Under the pieces are notes generated by a model that was not told where the DNA came from, searched no databases, and saw nothing but the letters and a program-made list of their open reading frames with translations. A DNA stretch of 49,297 nucleotides from Cyanobium sp. (lineage in GTDB: Bacteria; Cyanobacteriota; Cyanobacteriia; PCC-6307; Cyanobiaceae). The translations under genes and the position numbers were made by a program. Of the stretch, positions 1-9,045 are shown in pieces (positions within the stretch are counted from its first letter, which is position 1; every line of letters starts with the position of its first letter). The stretch is from positions 1-49,297 of the forward strand of contig BJHE01000003.1 in NCBI GenBank assembly GCA_014191755.1, read 5' to 3'.

Positions 1-1047
1 ACGCCCTGCACGTCGGTGGTTTCCTGCTGGGTTCGCAGATCTTTCACCATCTGGTAAGGGTGGAACACGTAGTTGCGGATCTGGTTCCCCCAGGCCGCCT
101 CCACGATGTCACCGCGGATGTCGGAGATCTCGGCGGCCCGCTGCTCCTGGGCAATCACCAGCAGCTTCGCCATCAGCAGGGCCATCGCCTTCTCCTTGTT
201 CTGGAGCTGGGAGCGCTCCTGGGTGCAGCGCACCGCCAGACCGGTGGGGACGTGGAGGATGCGCACGGCCGTCTCCACCTTGTTCACGTTCTGGCCGCCG
301 GCGCCGCCGGAGCGGGAGGTGGTGATCTCCAGGTCCTTGTCGGGGATGTCGAGCTTCACCTCCTGCTCCAGCATCGGCATCACCTCCACGCCGGCAAAGC
401 TCGTCTGCCGCTTGTCGTTGGCGTTGAAGGGGGAGATGCGCACCAGCCGGTGGGTGCCCTTCTCATTGCGGAGGTAGCCGTAGGCGTAGCGGCCCTCGAT
501 CTCGATCGTGCAGCTCTTGATCCCCGCCTCCTCGCCCTCGCTCAGCTCATCCACGCTCACCTTCATGCCGTGGTCCTCGGCCCAGCGCGTGTACATCCGC
601 ATCAGCATCAGCGCCCAGTCCTGGGCGTCGGTGCCGCCGGCGCCGGCGTTGATGCTGAGCACCGCCCCCTCCTTGTCGTAGGTGCCGCTGAGCAGACGCT
701 CGAGCTCCCAGCGATCGAGATCACCCTTCAGGCCCTGCAGGGCGGTGTTGGATTCTTCGAGGAGGTCGGCGTCCGGCTCGAGGTCGTAGAGCTCAAGGGT
801 GGCGCGCCCGTCATCGATGGCGGCCTGCCAGCGGCCGAGCTGCTCGAGCTGGGCCTTCACCTCATCGAGCTGGCGCATCTTTGACTGTGCCTGTTTCTGG
901 TCGTCCCAGAAGTCGCTCTGGGAGGCCAGCTGCTCCAGATCCCGCTGGCGGGCATTCAGGGCCGGTACGTCAAAGACAGTCCTGGGCATGGCCCAGGCGG
1001 TCGGTGAGTTCTGAGAGGTCGCGCTTGAAGTCGGTGAGGTCGAGCAC
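1..1047 (-). CDS. prfB: peptide chain release factor 2 (RF2), 3' end beyond the window, read through a +1 frameshift
   Basis: RF2 ends translation at UGA and UAA. The product is encoded in two frames: complement(973..1047), then complement(<1..971). The first part, from a GTG at 1047, is exactly 25 codons ending in the CTT before an in-frame TGA at 970-972. E. coli prfB likewise has 25 codons before its regulatory UGA, which supports this start. After a +1 shift the frame stays open to the window edge. The SPF stop-codon recognition tripeptide falls at residues 205-207 and the catalytic GGQ at 250-252, matching E. coli RF2 numbering. SPF excludes RF1, which has PxT. The gene diverges from grxC across about 180 bases. 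The C-terminus lies outside the window. Confidence 0.95.
969..983 (-). promoter_or_regulatory. prfB: prfB programmed +1 frameshift site
   Basis: On the minus strand the sequence is AGGACTGTCTTTGAC. It holds the canonical slippery CTT followed by TGA and C, with a Shine-Dalgarno-like AGGA just upstream at almost the same spacing as the AGGGGG of E. coli prfB. In this family, low RF2 slows termination at the UGA and the ribosome slips +1, so RF2 autoregulates its synthesis. The site is read directly; the regulation is inferred from the family. Confidence 0.92.
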
Positions 1048-1229
1048 CGGAACCGGTTCATCGTGGACTGACCGTACCAGCCGGGATCGCTGGGGGCTGT
1101 GGGCAGGCGCCCCCGGCCCGGCGCTGGCCCCCTGCTGGGGGACAGAAGGCACGTGCCACTGCTTTTGCTGGGGGTCGCGAACTAAACTGACTCATCAACC
1201 TCTTCGAGCCTGGAGATCGGCAGCGTCGG

Positions 1230-1559
1230 ATGGCACAACAACCCAGCTCCACTCCAGAAGCCGGATCGAATCAAGAGTTTGGGGGCGATGAAGCGCCTCT
1301 GAAGGTGGAGATTTACACCTGGCGTTTCTGCCCCTATTGCATCCGTGCCAAGGGTCTGCTGGATCGTAAGGGTGTGATCTATAGCGAATACATGATCGAT
1401 GGCGATGATACGGCCCGCAAAGCCATGATCCGCCGAGCCGAAGGCCGTAGCACCCTCCCTCAGATCTTCATCAACAATCGCGCCATCGGCGGTTGCGACG
1501 ACCTGATGGAGCTCGATCGCAGCGGCTGGCTCAACCAGTTCCTCGGCATTGAGGCGTGA
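1230..1559 (+). CDS. grxC: glutaredoxin (GrxC type)
   Basis: Small glutathione-dependent disulfide oxidoreductase of 109 residues. The active site CPYC is at residues 34-37 after the WRF strand, followed by the glutathione-binding TLPQIF and GGCDD segments typical of class I dithiol glutaredoxins. A polar N-terminal extension of about 23 residues precedes the fold, so the true start could be slightly downstream. Its TGA overlaps the GTG start of gshB (GTGA), so the two genes are probably translationally coupled. That fits, because gshB makes the glutathione that reduces this protein. Confidence 0.93.
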   Translation: MAQQPSSTPEAGSNQEFGGDEAPLKVEIYTWRFCPYCIRAKGLLDRKGVIYSEYMIDGDDTARKAMIRRAEGRSTLPQIFINNRAIGGCDDLMELDRSGWLNQFLGIEA

Positions 1560-2614
1560 GCGGCGCCTCCGTGGTCCGGCAGGGCCTGGTCCGGCAGGGC
1601 CATCTCTTCGTGATCGATCCGATCACTCGCCTCAACCCGGCCAAAGATTCCAGCGTGGCCCTGATCCAGGCGACGGAACGGGCGGGCCTGCAAGCCTGGG
1701 TGTGCTCTCCCGCTGATCTCGCGGCGGTCGCCGATCCGGCGCTCCCGCAGGGGGCTGACGCCGGCGTCCCCGGAGCGGCTGGTGGCGGTGGTCATCGCGC
1801 CTGGGCCCGCGCCCAGCCTGTGAGCCTCGCCCCGATCCGCTGCACCGCAGCCGGCTGGGAGGTGCCCCAACCCTGGTACAGCCTCGGCGAGCCCACCCTG
1901 CTGCCGCTCGATCACTTCCACGCCGTGTGGATGCGCAAGGATCCGCCGGTGGACGAGGCCTATCTCTATGCCACCCACCTGCTGGATCTGGCCGAACGCC
2001 GTGGCGTGCGGGTGATCAACCGGCCGGCGGCCCTGCGCGCCTGGAACGAGAAGCTGGGCTCGCTCCGCTTCAGCCACCGCATGGCCCCCACCCTGGTGAG
2101 CAGCCGGGTGAATGAGCTGCAGGCCTTCACGGCCGAGCACGGCGAGGTGGTGCTCAAGCCGCTAGGAGGCCGGGCCGGCCAGGGGGTGGTGTTCGCCGCC
2201 GCCGGCACGCCGGGCCTGCGCGCCCTGCTGGAGCTGGTGACCCAGATGGAGGCCCTGCCGGTGATGGTGCAGGCCTTCCTGCCGGGGGTGAAGGCCGGTG
2301 ACAAGCGCATCCTGCTGGTGGATGGCGAGCCGCTCGGAGCGGTGAACCGGGTGCCGACGGGCGGCGAATTCCGCAGCAACCTGGCGGTGGGCGGCGCTCC
2401 GGAGGCCGCCGCTCTGAGCGAGGCGGAACGGGAGATCTGCGCTGAACTGGCGCCGGTGCTGCGCGCCGAGGGGCTCTTCTTTGTGGGCATCGATGTGATC
2501 GATGGTCGCCTCAGCGAGATCAATGTGACCAGCCCCACCGGGGTGCGCGAGGTGGAACGACTCGGCGGCATTCCCCTGGCTGATCTCACCATCGCGCGCT
2601 TGCTGGCGCTGTGA
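1556..2614 (+). CDS. gshB: glutathione synthetase (ATP-grasp)
   Basis: Catalyses the ATP-dependent joining of gamma-glutamylcysteine and glycine, the last step of glutathione synthesis, in the cytoplasm. The N-terminal HLFVIDPI and RLNPAKDSS segments are typical of GshB. The ATP-grasp part shows [14 protein letters not shown] (glycine-rich loop), [15 protein letters not shown] and [12 protein letters not shown] (metal/ATP-binding region). The length, 352 residues, is slightly above the E. coli protein. The extra residues are at the N-terminus and in a Gly/Ala-rich insert near residues 63-80. The GTG start overlaps the stop of grxC. Confidence 0.95.
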   Translation: MSGASVVRQGLVRQGHLFVIDPITRLNPAKDSSVALIQATERAGLQAWVCSPADLAAVADPALPQGADAGVPGAAGGGGHRAWARAQPVSLAPIRCTAAGWEVPQPWYSLGEPTLLPLDHFHAVWMRKDPPVDEAYLYATHLLDLAERRGVRVINRPAALRAWNEKLGSLRFSHRMAPTLVSSRVNELQAFTAEHGEVVLKPLGGRAGQGVVFAAAGTPGLRALLELVTQMEALPVMVQAFLPGVKAGDKRILLVDGEPLGAVNRVPTGGEFRSNLAVGGAPEAAALSEAEREICAELAPVLRAEGLFFVGIDVIDGRLSEINVTSPTGVREVERLGGIPLADLTIARLLAL

Positions 2615-2633
2615 GCCGGGGTTTCACCCGGCT
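2614..2633 (+). terminator. hairpin after gshB
   Basis: AGCCGGG and CCCGGCT form a perfect 7-bp stem around a GTTTCA loop, starting in the gshB stop codon and lying between the convergent gshB and menF genes. No T-tract follows, so intrinsic termination is uncertain. Confidence 0.4.
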
Positions 2634-2728
2634 TGATCGCACTGTCGCGCCAGGCTGGCCCGTGACTTAAGGGAATGCCTGGGGCGTTAGTGCCCTGTGC
2701 GCCGTTCGGTTAGGGAAGCGGATGGAGA

Positions 2729-4261
2729 TCAGGCCCGCAGGGCGCCTGGATCGGCGCCCGCCCGCAGCGGCAGGTTCAGTTGTTGCTGCAGCACCCCGAG
2801 CTTGAGGGCCACCTCCTGGAGCTCCTTCTCGGCCCTGGAGCCGCGCACCAGGCCAGCCCCGGCGGTGAGCTCCAGCCGGTGACCCCGCAGGGTGCCGCTG
2901 CGGATCGCCACCCGCAGGTCGGCATCCCCCTCGCTGTCGATCCAGCCGATCGGGGCGGCGTAATGGCCCCGCTCGAAGGGCTCCAGGCTGCGCAGCCAGG
3001 CGATGGCCTCCCGGCGGGGCAGGCCAGCCACCGCCGGGGTGGGATGCAGGACCTCCGCCAGGGCCAGGGGCTGGTGGGTCCTACCGAGCAGCGCTGGATC
3101 CAGCCGGGCCGTGATCGGGGTGTGCAGATGCACTAGGGATCCGTGGCGGGCCAGGCGCGGGTGGCGGGGGCGCCGCGGCGTCAGGCCCGCCCGCTGCAGC
3201 ACTGCGGTGATCGTTTCCACCACCAGCTCGTGTTCGTGGCGGTCCTTGCTGGAGCGCATCAGCTCGGTCGCCGTGTCCCCCAGCGGGGCCGTGCCGGCGA
3301 GGGCATCGCTGCGCAGCAGACCCTGGCGCAGGGTGAGCAGGCGTTCCGGGGAGGCCCCCAGCAGGGCATCACCCCCCTGTTGCTGCCAGAGGAAGCGGCA
3401 GCTGCCGGGCTGGCTGCGGCGCAGGTTGGTGAGCATGGCCAGGGGATCGAGGGGGCCATCCAGATCCAGATGCTGGCGCACCGCCAACACCAGCTTGGTG
3501 AGGTCGCCCCGCTCCACCAGCTCGATGGCCCGCTCCACCGCGGCGCGGTAGCCGCCGTGCCAACTGCTGCCATGCCGGATGCCCACGGCCGCCGGGCCGC
3601 TGCCCGGATCGGGCAGGCTGGCGATGGTTTCGAGCCGGCGAGCCTTCTCCCACAGCTCCTCGGCCACGCTGCGGGCGGTGATGCCGCCGCCAAGGGTGCG
3701 CTGCAGCCGCAGCCAGGCCTGGCGCCCTTGGCGGGCCAGCTGCCAGCGGGGCAGCACCGCCTGCACCCCAGCCGGACCGCTGCCCTGCTGCAGAGGGCTG
3801 TCGAAGAAGGCGAAGGCCAGCAGCACCCGCGGCCGCGCCAAAGGGGGCAGCCCGCTGGACGGCGGGCTGGCCAGGCGGCCCAGGCTGGCGCTGCTGAACC
3901 GCTGGGCCAGCTCGAAGCGGCGGGCGCCGCTCAGCTCCAGGGCATTGCAGCGGCCCGCGGCGGCTAGGCATAGCCCCGGGGCCCCATCCCAGAGGAAGCG
4001 GAAGCCATCGGGGGTGGCCAACTCCGGCAGCAGCTGCAGGGGATCGAGGCCAGCGATGGCGCGCAGGGGCACGGCCAGGCTCAGCACCCCGTCGTCCTCC
4101 GGACGGGCGGGATCCTGCCGGCCGGCCTCGGTGGCGGCGGTGGCGTCCGCCAGCAGGTCTGTGAAGGACGGGGGGGCCTGCACCAGGGAGGACCTCGGGA
4201 CCGGCACGGAGAGCTGCTCAAATGTATGGGTCTTTGCAGGCACGCCGGCCCTCGCCCCCAT
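2729..4261 (-). CDS. menF: isochorismate synthase
   Basis: Converts chorismate to isochorismate, the first committed step of phylloquinone (menaquinone-type) synthesis. The C-terminal chorismate-binding fold is clear: TKLVLAVRQ, LLGASPERL, SDALAGTAPLG, SSKDRHEHELV, LHPTPAVAGLPR, ERGHYAAPIGW and LTAGAGLVRGSRAEKE carry the conserved catalytic and magnesium-binding positions of the MenF/EntC/TrpE family. The ATG at 4261 shares its CATG with the menA start. GTG codons at 4207 and 4183 are alternative starts that would leave room for promoters, and the first 20-30 residues look non-conserved. It diverges from menA-menC-menE, the rest of the pathway. Confidence 0.9.
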   Translation of the reverse strand: MGARAGVPAKTHTFEQLSVPVPRSSLVQAPPSFTDLLADATAATEAGRQDPARPEDDGVLSLAVPLRAIAGLDPLQLLPELATPDGFRFLWDGAPGLCLAAAGRCNALELSGARRFELAQRFSSASLGRLASPPSSGLPPLARPRVLLAFAFFDSPLQQGSGPAGVQAVLPRWQLARQGRQAWLRLQRTLGGGITARSVAEELWEKARRLETIASLPDPGSGPAAVGIRHGSSWHGGYRAAVERAIELVERGDLTKLVLAVRQHLDLDGPLDPLAMLTNLRRSQPGSCRFLWQQQGGDALLGASPERLLTLRQGLLRSDALAGTAPLGDTATELMRSSKDRHEHELVVETITAVLQRAGLTPRRPRHPRLARHGSLVHLHTPITARLDPALLGRTHQPLALAEVLHPTPAVAGLPRREAIAWLRSLEPFERGHYAAPIGWIDSEGDADLRVAIRSGTLRGHRLELTAGAGLVRGSRAEKELQEVALKLGVLQQQLNLPLRAGADPGALRA

Positions 4262-5255
4262 GTCCGAGCCCCAGGTCGTCGCAAGCCGTTACGCCTCGCT
4301 GCCCACCCCCAGTTCCCCGACCCCGGACCGGCGGCGCCTTTGGAGGGCGGCGATCAAGTGGCCGATGTACGCGGTGGCGGTGATGCCGGTGCTGCTGGCG
4401 GCCGGCTGGCGCTGGGGACGTGGCCTGCCGGTGCGGGCCGACCAGTTGCTGCTGTTTCTGCTGGCGGCCGTGCTGCTGCTGGCCTGGGAGAACCTCGCCA
4501 ACGATGTGTTCGACGCCGACACCGGCGTGGATGCCGGCGGCAAGCCCCATTCGGTGGTGAACCTCACCGGCCGCCGCGACCGGGTGTCGGCCCTGGCCAA
4601 TGGGGCCCTGGTGGTGGGGCTCGGCCTGATGGCCCTGGTGGCGCTGCGCAGCAGTCCGGTGGTGCTGGCCCTGGTGTTGGCCTGCTGCGGTCTTGGCTAC
4701 GTGTACCAGGGTCCGCCCTTCCGGCTGGGATACCGTGGCCTGGGGGAACCGCTCTGCTGGCTGGCCTTCGGGCCCTGCGCCACGGCCGCCGCCCTGCTCG
4801 CCCTGGCCCCCGCCGCCGCCGCCGGCAGCAGCACCCCGGTGCCCTGGAGCCAGGCTCTCGCCCTAGGCAGCGGCCCGGCCCTGGCCACCACCCTGGTGCT
4901 GTTCTGCTCCCACTTCCACCAGGTGGCTGAGGATGCCGCCCACGGCAAGCGTTCGCCGGTGGTGCGACTCGGCACCGCCACCGCCGCCGGCCTGGTGCCC
5001 TGGTTCATCGCCGCCAGCTTCGCCCTGCAGTGGGCACCGGTGCTGCTCGGCCACTGGCCCCTCACGGCCCTGTTGGGGGTGGTGGGTTTGCCGCCGGCCC
5101 GCTCCCTGATCCAGCTGCTGCGCGACCACCACGACCAGCCCGAGCGGATCGGCGGCAGCAAGTTCCTGGCTCTGCGCTTCCAGGCCCTCAGCGGCCTGGG
5201 TCTGGCGGCTGGGTTGGCGGTGGCACCCCTGCTGGGGTTCGCCGGGGTCCGGTGA
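4260..5255 (+). CDS. menA: 1,4-dihydroxy-2-naphthoate phytyl/polyprenyltransferase
   Basis: Membrane enzyme of the UbiA family that attaches the isoprenoid tail to 1,4-dihydroxy-2-naphthoate. The first Asp-rich motif is NDVFDADTGVD and the second is DAAHGKRSPVV. Several hydrophobic helices run through the 331 residues, such as LLLFLLAAVLLLAW and VVLALVLACCGLGYVY. The ATG at 4260 was chosen because the protein then begins just before the conserved RAAIKWPMYAVAV segment. First gene of a rightward menA-menC-menE unit; its TGA overlaps the GTG of menC (GTGA). Confidence 0.92.
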   Translation: MSEPQVVASRYASLPTPSSPTPDRRRLWRAAIKWPMYAVAVMPVLLAAGWRWGRGLPVRADQLLLFLLAAVLLLAWENLANDVFDADTGVDAGGKPHSVVNLTGRRDRVSALANGALVVGLGLMALVALRSSPVVLALVLACCGLGYVYQGPPFRLGYRGLGEPLCWLAFGPCATAAALLALAPAAAAGSSTPVPWSQALALGSGPALATTLVLFCSHFHQVAEDAAHGKRSPVVRLGTATAAGLVPWFIAASFALQWAPVLLGHWPLTALLGVVGLPPARSLIQLLRDHHDQPERIGGSKFLALRFQALSGLGLAAGLAVAPLLGFAGVR

Positions 5256-6304
5256 GCCCACCGCTGAGCCCGCCGCTGACCCTGGAGTGGCGACCCTTTC
5301 GTTTCGCACTGCCGCGGGCGTTGGTCACCGCCCAGGGGGCGTTGCAGGAGCGTGCCGGCTGGTTGCTGCGGCTGCAGGCCAGCGATGGCCGGCTGGGCTG
5401 GGGGGAGGCGGCGCCGCTGGAGCTTGGCGTGGGCCTGCGGGGAGGCGCACCGGGCGCCTGTGCCGACACCCCTGCGGCCTGCAGGGCAACGATCGCGGAG
5501 CTGGGACCCAGCCTGAGCCGGCAGCAGCTGGAGGAGGCGTTGCCAACGATGCCCGGGTCCCTTGCTTTTGGCATCGGTGCTGCCCTGGCGGAGCTGGAGG
5601 GTTGGGCTGGTGAGGCGCCGGGAGGCGGTTTGGCGGAAGGCTGGTTGGCGGAAGGATGGTTGGCAGCGCCGCCATCGGCCTGGCTGCTGCCGGCGGGGGC
5701 GGCGGTGCTGCCAGCCCTGGAGGAGGCCCTGGCCAGCAACGCCCAGACGCTGAAGTGGAAGGTCGCCGCCGGTGATGATGCCCTGGAACGCCAGCTGCTT
5801 GAGGTGGTGCTGGAGCGCCTGCCCGAGGCTGCCCGGCTCCGGCTCGATGCCAACGGGGGCTGGGATCGGGCCACCGCCGCCGCCTGGGCCGAACGGCTGG
5901 CCCAGGAGCCGCGGCTGGAATGGCTGGAGCAGCCCCTGGCCGACGACGACCTCGAAGGGCTGGAGGCGTTGGCGGCTCGGCTGCCGGTGGCGCTAGATGA
6001 ATCCCTGTGGCGCCACCCCTGGCTGCGGCAGCGCTGGAGCGGCTGGCAGGTGCGGCGGCCCGCGCTGGAGGGTGATCCTCGGCCGCTGCTCGCGGCTTTG
6101 GCCGCCGGCAGAGCCGGCTGGATGGTGAGCACCGCCTTTGAAACCGGTGTCGGACGAAGGCTGGTGGAGCACGCCGCCGCCCTGCAGTGGCGCGGTCCCA
6201 CCCCCACAGCCCCCGGCCTGGCGCCCCAGTGGCGGCCCACCGGCCCCCTGTTCGACGCCGATCCCGCCGTTGCCTGGGCGTCTCTGGAGGCGGAGGGGCC
6301 GTGA
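5252..6304 (+). CDS. menC: o-succinylbenzoate synthase
   Basis: Enolase-superfamily enzyme that dehydrates SHCHC to o-succinylbenzoate. Visible catalytic elements are the KWK lysine motif, the metal ligands in LRLDANGGWD, EWLEQPL and ALDESL, and the late STAFETGVGR segment. 350 residues from a GTG that overlaps the menA stop. A 15-base direct repeat around 5634-5665 encodes a doubled GWLAE unit, probably a recent slippage event in a loop. The stop overlaps the menE start, again as GTGA. Confidence 0.9.
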   Translation: MSPPLSPPLTLEWRPFRFALPRALVTAQGALQERAGWLLRLQASDGRLGWGEAAPLELGVGLRGGAPGACADTPAACRATIAELGPSLSRQQLEEALPTMPGSLAFGIGAALAELEGWAGEAPGGGLAEGWLAEGWLAAPPSAWLLPAGAAVLPALEEALASNAQTLKWKVAAGDDALERQLLEVVLERLPEAARLRLDANGGWDRATAAAWAERLAQEPRLEWLEQPLADDDLEGLEALAARLPVALDESLWRHPWLRQRWSGWQVRRPALEGDPRPLLAALAAGRAGWMVSTAFETGVGRRLVEHAAALQWRGPTPTAPGLAPQWRPTGPLFDADPAVAWASLEAEGP

Positions 6305-7614
6305 ATCAGGCCGATGATCTTTGGCCCAAGGGGCCGGTGCGCTCCCTGGCGCTCCCTGCTGAGGCCATGGCTGCCGACCCCGCGAGTGCGGCGGCGCTGC
6401 TGGAGCAGGCCCTGGACGATGGCGCCGTGATCGCCCTGCCGGCGCCCGGCGAGCAGGCGGCCCTGGCGGCGGCCCTCGCGCCGCAAGCTCCGCCTGGGCC
6501 GGCGGTGGTGGTCGGCAGCGGCGGCAGTGCCGGAGGGCGGCGCTGGGTGCAGCTGGGGGTGGCCGGCCTGGAGGCCGCCGCCGATGGGCTGGGGCCGTGG
6601 CTGCTGGAGCAGGGCCTCGATCCGGCGACCTGCCAGTGGCTCGATCCCTTGCCCCTTCACCACGTGAGCGGCCTGATGCCCTGGCTGCGGGCGCGCCGGC
6701 TGGGGGGGCGGCTGCGCTGGCTGGCCCCAGCCTTGCTGCGGGATCCCGCTGCCCTGGCGGCAGCCTGCCCATTGCCGGCCGATCAGCCGGCGCTGCTGTC
6801 GCTGGTGCCCACCCAGCTGCGGCGGCTGCTGGAGCACCGCGCCGGGGAGGACTGGCTGAGGGGCTGCCGGCTCATCTGGGTGGGCGGCGCCGCCCTGCCG
6901 GAGGATCTGGCCGAATGCTGCCGGCGGCTGGAGCTGCCCCTCTCCCCCTGCTATGGCAGCAGCGAGACCGGCGCCATGGTCACGGCGCTGGCGCCGCAGC
7001 GCTTTCTGGCGGGGGAGAGCGGCTGCGGCACGGCCCTGCCCCACGCCCAGCTGCGGATCGATCCGGCCAGCGGAGCCGTGCAGGTGCGGGCCGCGAGCCT
7101 GGCGCTGGGGGAGCATGCCGCTGGCCGCTTCCAACCGCTGCCCCTGGATGAGGGCTGGTGGAGCAGCGGCGACCTCGGTCGCTGGGGCAAGGCCGGGGGC
7201 CTGGAGCTGCTGGGCCGGTGCGATGGCGCCATCAACAGCGGCGGCGAGACCGTGTTTCCCGAGCAGGTGGAGCTTCGGCTGCTGGCGGCGGCCCGGGAGG
7301 CGGGACTGCCGCTGCGCCACCTGTTGCTGCTGGCGGAGCCCGATCCGCTCTGGGGGGATCGCTTGGTGGCGCTGGTGCGGGCTGAGCGTTCCGCCCTGTC
7401 GGTCGTTGGGGCCTCTGATGGCGCCCCAATTGGCCCCCCCGATAGCCCCGATGCCGCCTTAATCCTCTCCCTAGCAGCCCTCGCCGCCGCGCTTCCCCCC
7501 AGCCAGCGGCCGAAGCGCTGGCTGGCCTGCTCCGAGCTGGCTCCCTCGCCCCTGGGCAAATGGCAACGCGGGCGCTGGCGCGACTGGCTGCAGCAGAGGC
7601 GGGAGGGGAGCTGA
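6301..7614 (+). CDS. menE: o-succinylbenzoate-CoA ligase
   Basis: Adenylate-forming enzyme that activates o-succinylbenzoate to its CoA thioester. Motifs in order: GSGGSAGGRR (phosphate-binding loop), LPLHHVSGLMPW, PCYGSSETGAMV, WWSSGDLGRW, LLGRCDGAINSGGETVFPEQ and, near the C-terminus, SPLGKWQRGRW with the catalytic lysine. 437 residues from a GTG overlapping the menC stop. Somewhat short for the AMP-ligase family, as is usual for MenE. The chain of GTGA overlaps suggests coupled translation of the three men genes. Confidence 0.92.
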   Translation: MNQADDLWPKGPVRSLALPAEAMAADPASAAALLEQALDDGAVIALPAPGEQAALAAALAPQAPPGPAVVVGSGGSAGGRRWVQLGVAGLEAAADGLGPWLLEQGLDPATCQWLDPLPLHHVSGLMPWLRARRLGGRLRWLAPALLRDPAALAAACPLPADQPALLSLVPTQLRRLLEHRAGEDWLRGCRLIWVGGAALPEDLAECCRRLELPLSPCYGSSETGAMVTALAPQRFLAGESGCGTALPHAQLRIDPASGAVQVRAASLALGEHAAGRFQPLPLDEGWWSSGDLGRWGKAGGLELLGRCDGAINSGGETVFPEQVELRLLAAAREAGLPLRHLLLLAEPDPLWGDRLVALVRAERSALSVVGASDGAPIGPPDSPDAALILSLAALAAALPPSQRPKRWLACSELAPSPLGKWQRGRWRDWLQQRREGS

Positions 7615-7654
7615 GGTTTGCCTTGCGTCTGCGCTCCCGGGCCGGTCTGGGGAT

Positions 7655-8221
7655 TCAGTTGGTGGTGCCCACCCCAGATGTTTCAAAGCCCTGCATCCAG
7701 CCCTGACTGGCCAGCAACGCATCGCTGAATTCCCGCAGGGCGCCATCGCCGCCGCGGCGGCGCAGGATCCAGTCGGCCTGGCGGCGCAGGCCAGGGGCCG
7801 CATCGGCCGGGGTGATCAAGAGTCCAGTGGCCGGGCGGACGACGAGGTCGTTGAGGTCGTCGCCGAGGAAGGCGGTCTGCTCCCGGCCCATGGCCAGCTC
7901 GTGGCGGAGCTCTTCGAGCCCCGCGCGTTTGTTGCCCACCCCCACCCGGCAGTGGTGGATGTCGAGATGAAGGGCCCGCTGCTCGCTGGCGCCGCCGCGG
8001 CCACCGCTGAGCAGGGCCACCGTGATGCCGGCCTGTTGCAGCATGCGCACGGCCAGCCCATCGCGCACATCGAATCGCTTCACCACTTTCCCTTCCTCGT
8101 CGTAAGACAAACCCCCATCGGTGAGCACGCCATCCACATCGCAGACCACCAGGCGGATCCGGCGCAGTTTTGGGTTGAGGAGCCGGCGACGCAGGCAATA
8201 GGAGAGGGCCGGCGGGATCAA
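7655..8221 (-). CDS. kdsC: 3-deoxy-D-manno-octulosonate 8-phosphate phosphatase
   Basis: HAD-family phosphatase that releases Kdo from Kdo-8-phosphate. Motif I is [12 protein letters not shown], motif II is the ALLSGG segment, and motif IV is FLGDDLNDL. These are the KdsC signatures. The frame opens with a TTG that overlaps the kdsA stop (TTGA), giving 188 residues, the usual KdsC size. Third gene of the leftward kdsD(broken)-kdsA-kdsC operon and convergent with menE across 40 bases. Confidence 0.9.
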   Translation of the reverse strand: MIPPALSYCLRRRLLNPKLRRIRLVVCDVDGVLTDGGLSYDEEGKVVKRFDVRDGLAVRMLQQAGITVALLSGGRGGASEQRALHLDIHHCRVGVGNKRAGLEELRHELAMGREQTAFLGDDLNDLVVRPATGLLITPADAAPGLRRQADWILRRRGGDGALREFSDALLASQGWMQGFETSGVGTTN

Positions 8222-9045
8222 AGGCTGCTCACGGCAACGCCACCAGCGATCGCCTCCCGGAGGCTGAGCAGTTGCCGCAACAGGGCCTCCAGCCGATGCA
8301 AAGGCACCATGTTCGGGCCGTCGCTGAGGGCCTGGTCGGGGTCGGGGTGCACCTCCAGAAAGAGCCCGTCCACCCCCACCGCCACGGCCGCCCGAGCCAG
8401 AGGGGCCACAAACTCCCGCTGGCCGCCGGAGCTGCTGCCCAGCCCGCCGGGTTGCTGCACCGCATGGGTGGCATCGAAGATCACCGGGCAGCCGAGCGCT
8501 TGCAGCTGGGGCAGGCTGCGGTAGTCCACCACCAGGGTGTTGTAGCCGAAGCAGGATCCCCGCTCGGTGAGCCAGAGCCTGCCGCTGCTGGGCTCCAGCC
8601 CGAATTCCGCCAGTTTGGCCACCACCTGGGCCATGTCCCAGGGCGCCAGGAACTGCCCCTTTTTCACATTCACGCACTTGGAGTTGCCTGCCACCGCCGC
8701 AGCGGCGGCCTGGAGCAGATCGGTCTGACGGCAGAGATAGGCGGGAATCTGGAGCACATCCACCACCTGAGCAGCCGTTGCCGCCTGGTGGCTTTCGTGG
8801 ATGTCGGTGAGCACCGGCAGGGCGAAGCGCTCGCGCACCTCCTGGAGAATCGCCAGGCCCTCCTCGGCCCCGGGCCCGCGGAACGCCCTGCCTGAGCTGC
8901 GATTGGCCTTGTCGAAGCTGGCCTTGAACACGTAGTCGATGCCGAGCCGTTGGCAGAGTTCGCCCACCTGATCGGCGATCTGCAGCACGAGGTCGCGGCT
9001 CTCGATCACGCAGGGGCCGGCGATCAAGCGCAGGGGGTGGCTCAT
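8218..9045 (-). CDS. kdsA: 3-deoxy-D-manno-octulosonate 8-phosphate synthase
   Basis: Condenses arabinose 5-phosphate with phosphoenolpyruvate. Conserved segments: [72 protein letters not shown] and IFDATHAVQ. The N-terminal IAGPCVIES carries Cys12, the position of the metal-ligand cysteine of the metal-dependent class (as in Aquifex), where the E. coli enzyme has Asn. The ATG overlaps the last codon of the kdsD remnant (ATGA), so translation was once coupled to kdsD. Confidence 0.95.
   Translation of the reverse strand: MSHPLRLIAGPCVIESRDLVLQIADQVGELCQRLGIDYVFKASFDKANRSSGRAFRGPGAEEGLAILQEVRERFALPVLTDIHESHQAATAAQVVDVLQIPAYLCRQTDLLQAAAAAVAGNSKCVNVKKGQFLAPWDMAQVVAKLAEFGLEPSSGRLWLTERGSCFGYNTLVVDYRSLPQLQALGCPVIFDATHAVQQPGGLGSSSGGQREFVAPLARAAVAVGVDGLFLEVHPDPDQALSDGPNMVPLHRLEALLRQLLSLREAIAGGVAVSSL

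Noticed and set aside
1129..1142. GC-rich palindrome in the prfB-grxC gap as a regulatory hairpin
   Set aside because: Stem of only five bases in very GC-rich sequence; expected by chance.
5188..7320. A 710-codon open frame on the minus strand opposite menC and menE
   Set aside because: Low-complexity Gln/Pro/Arg/Ala-rich translation, with no motif; it mirrors the codon structure of well-supported genes on the other strand.
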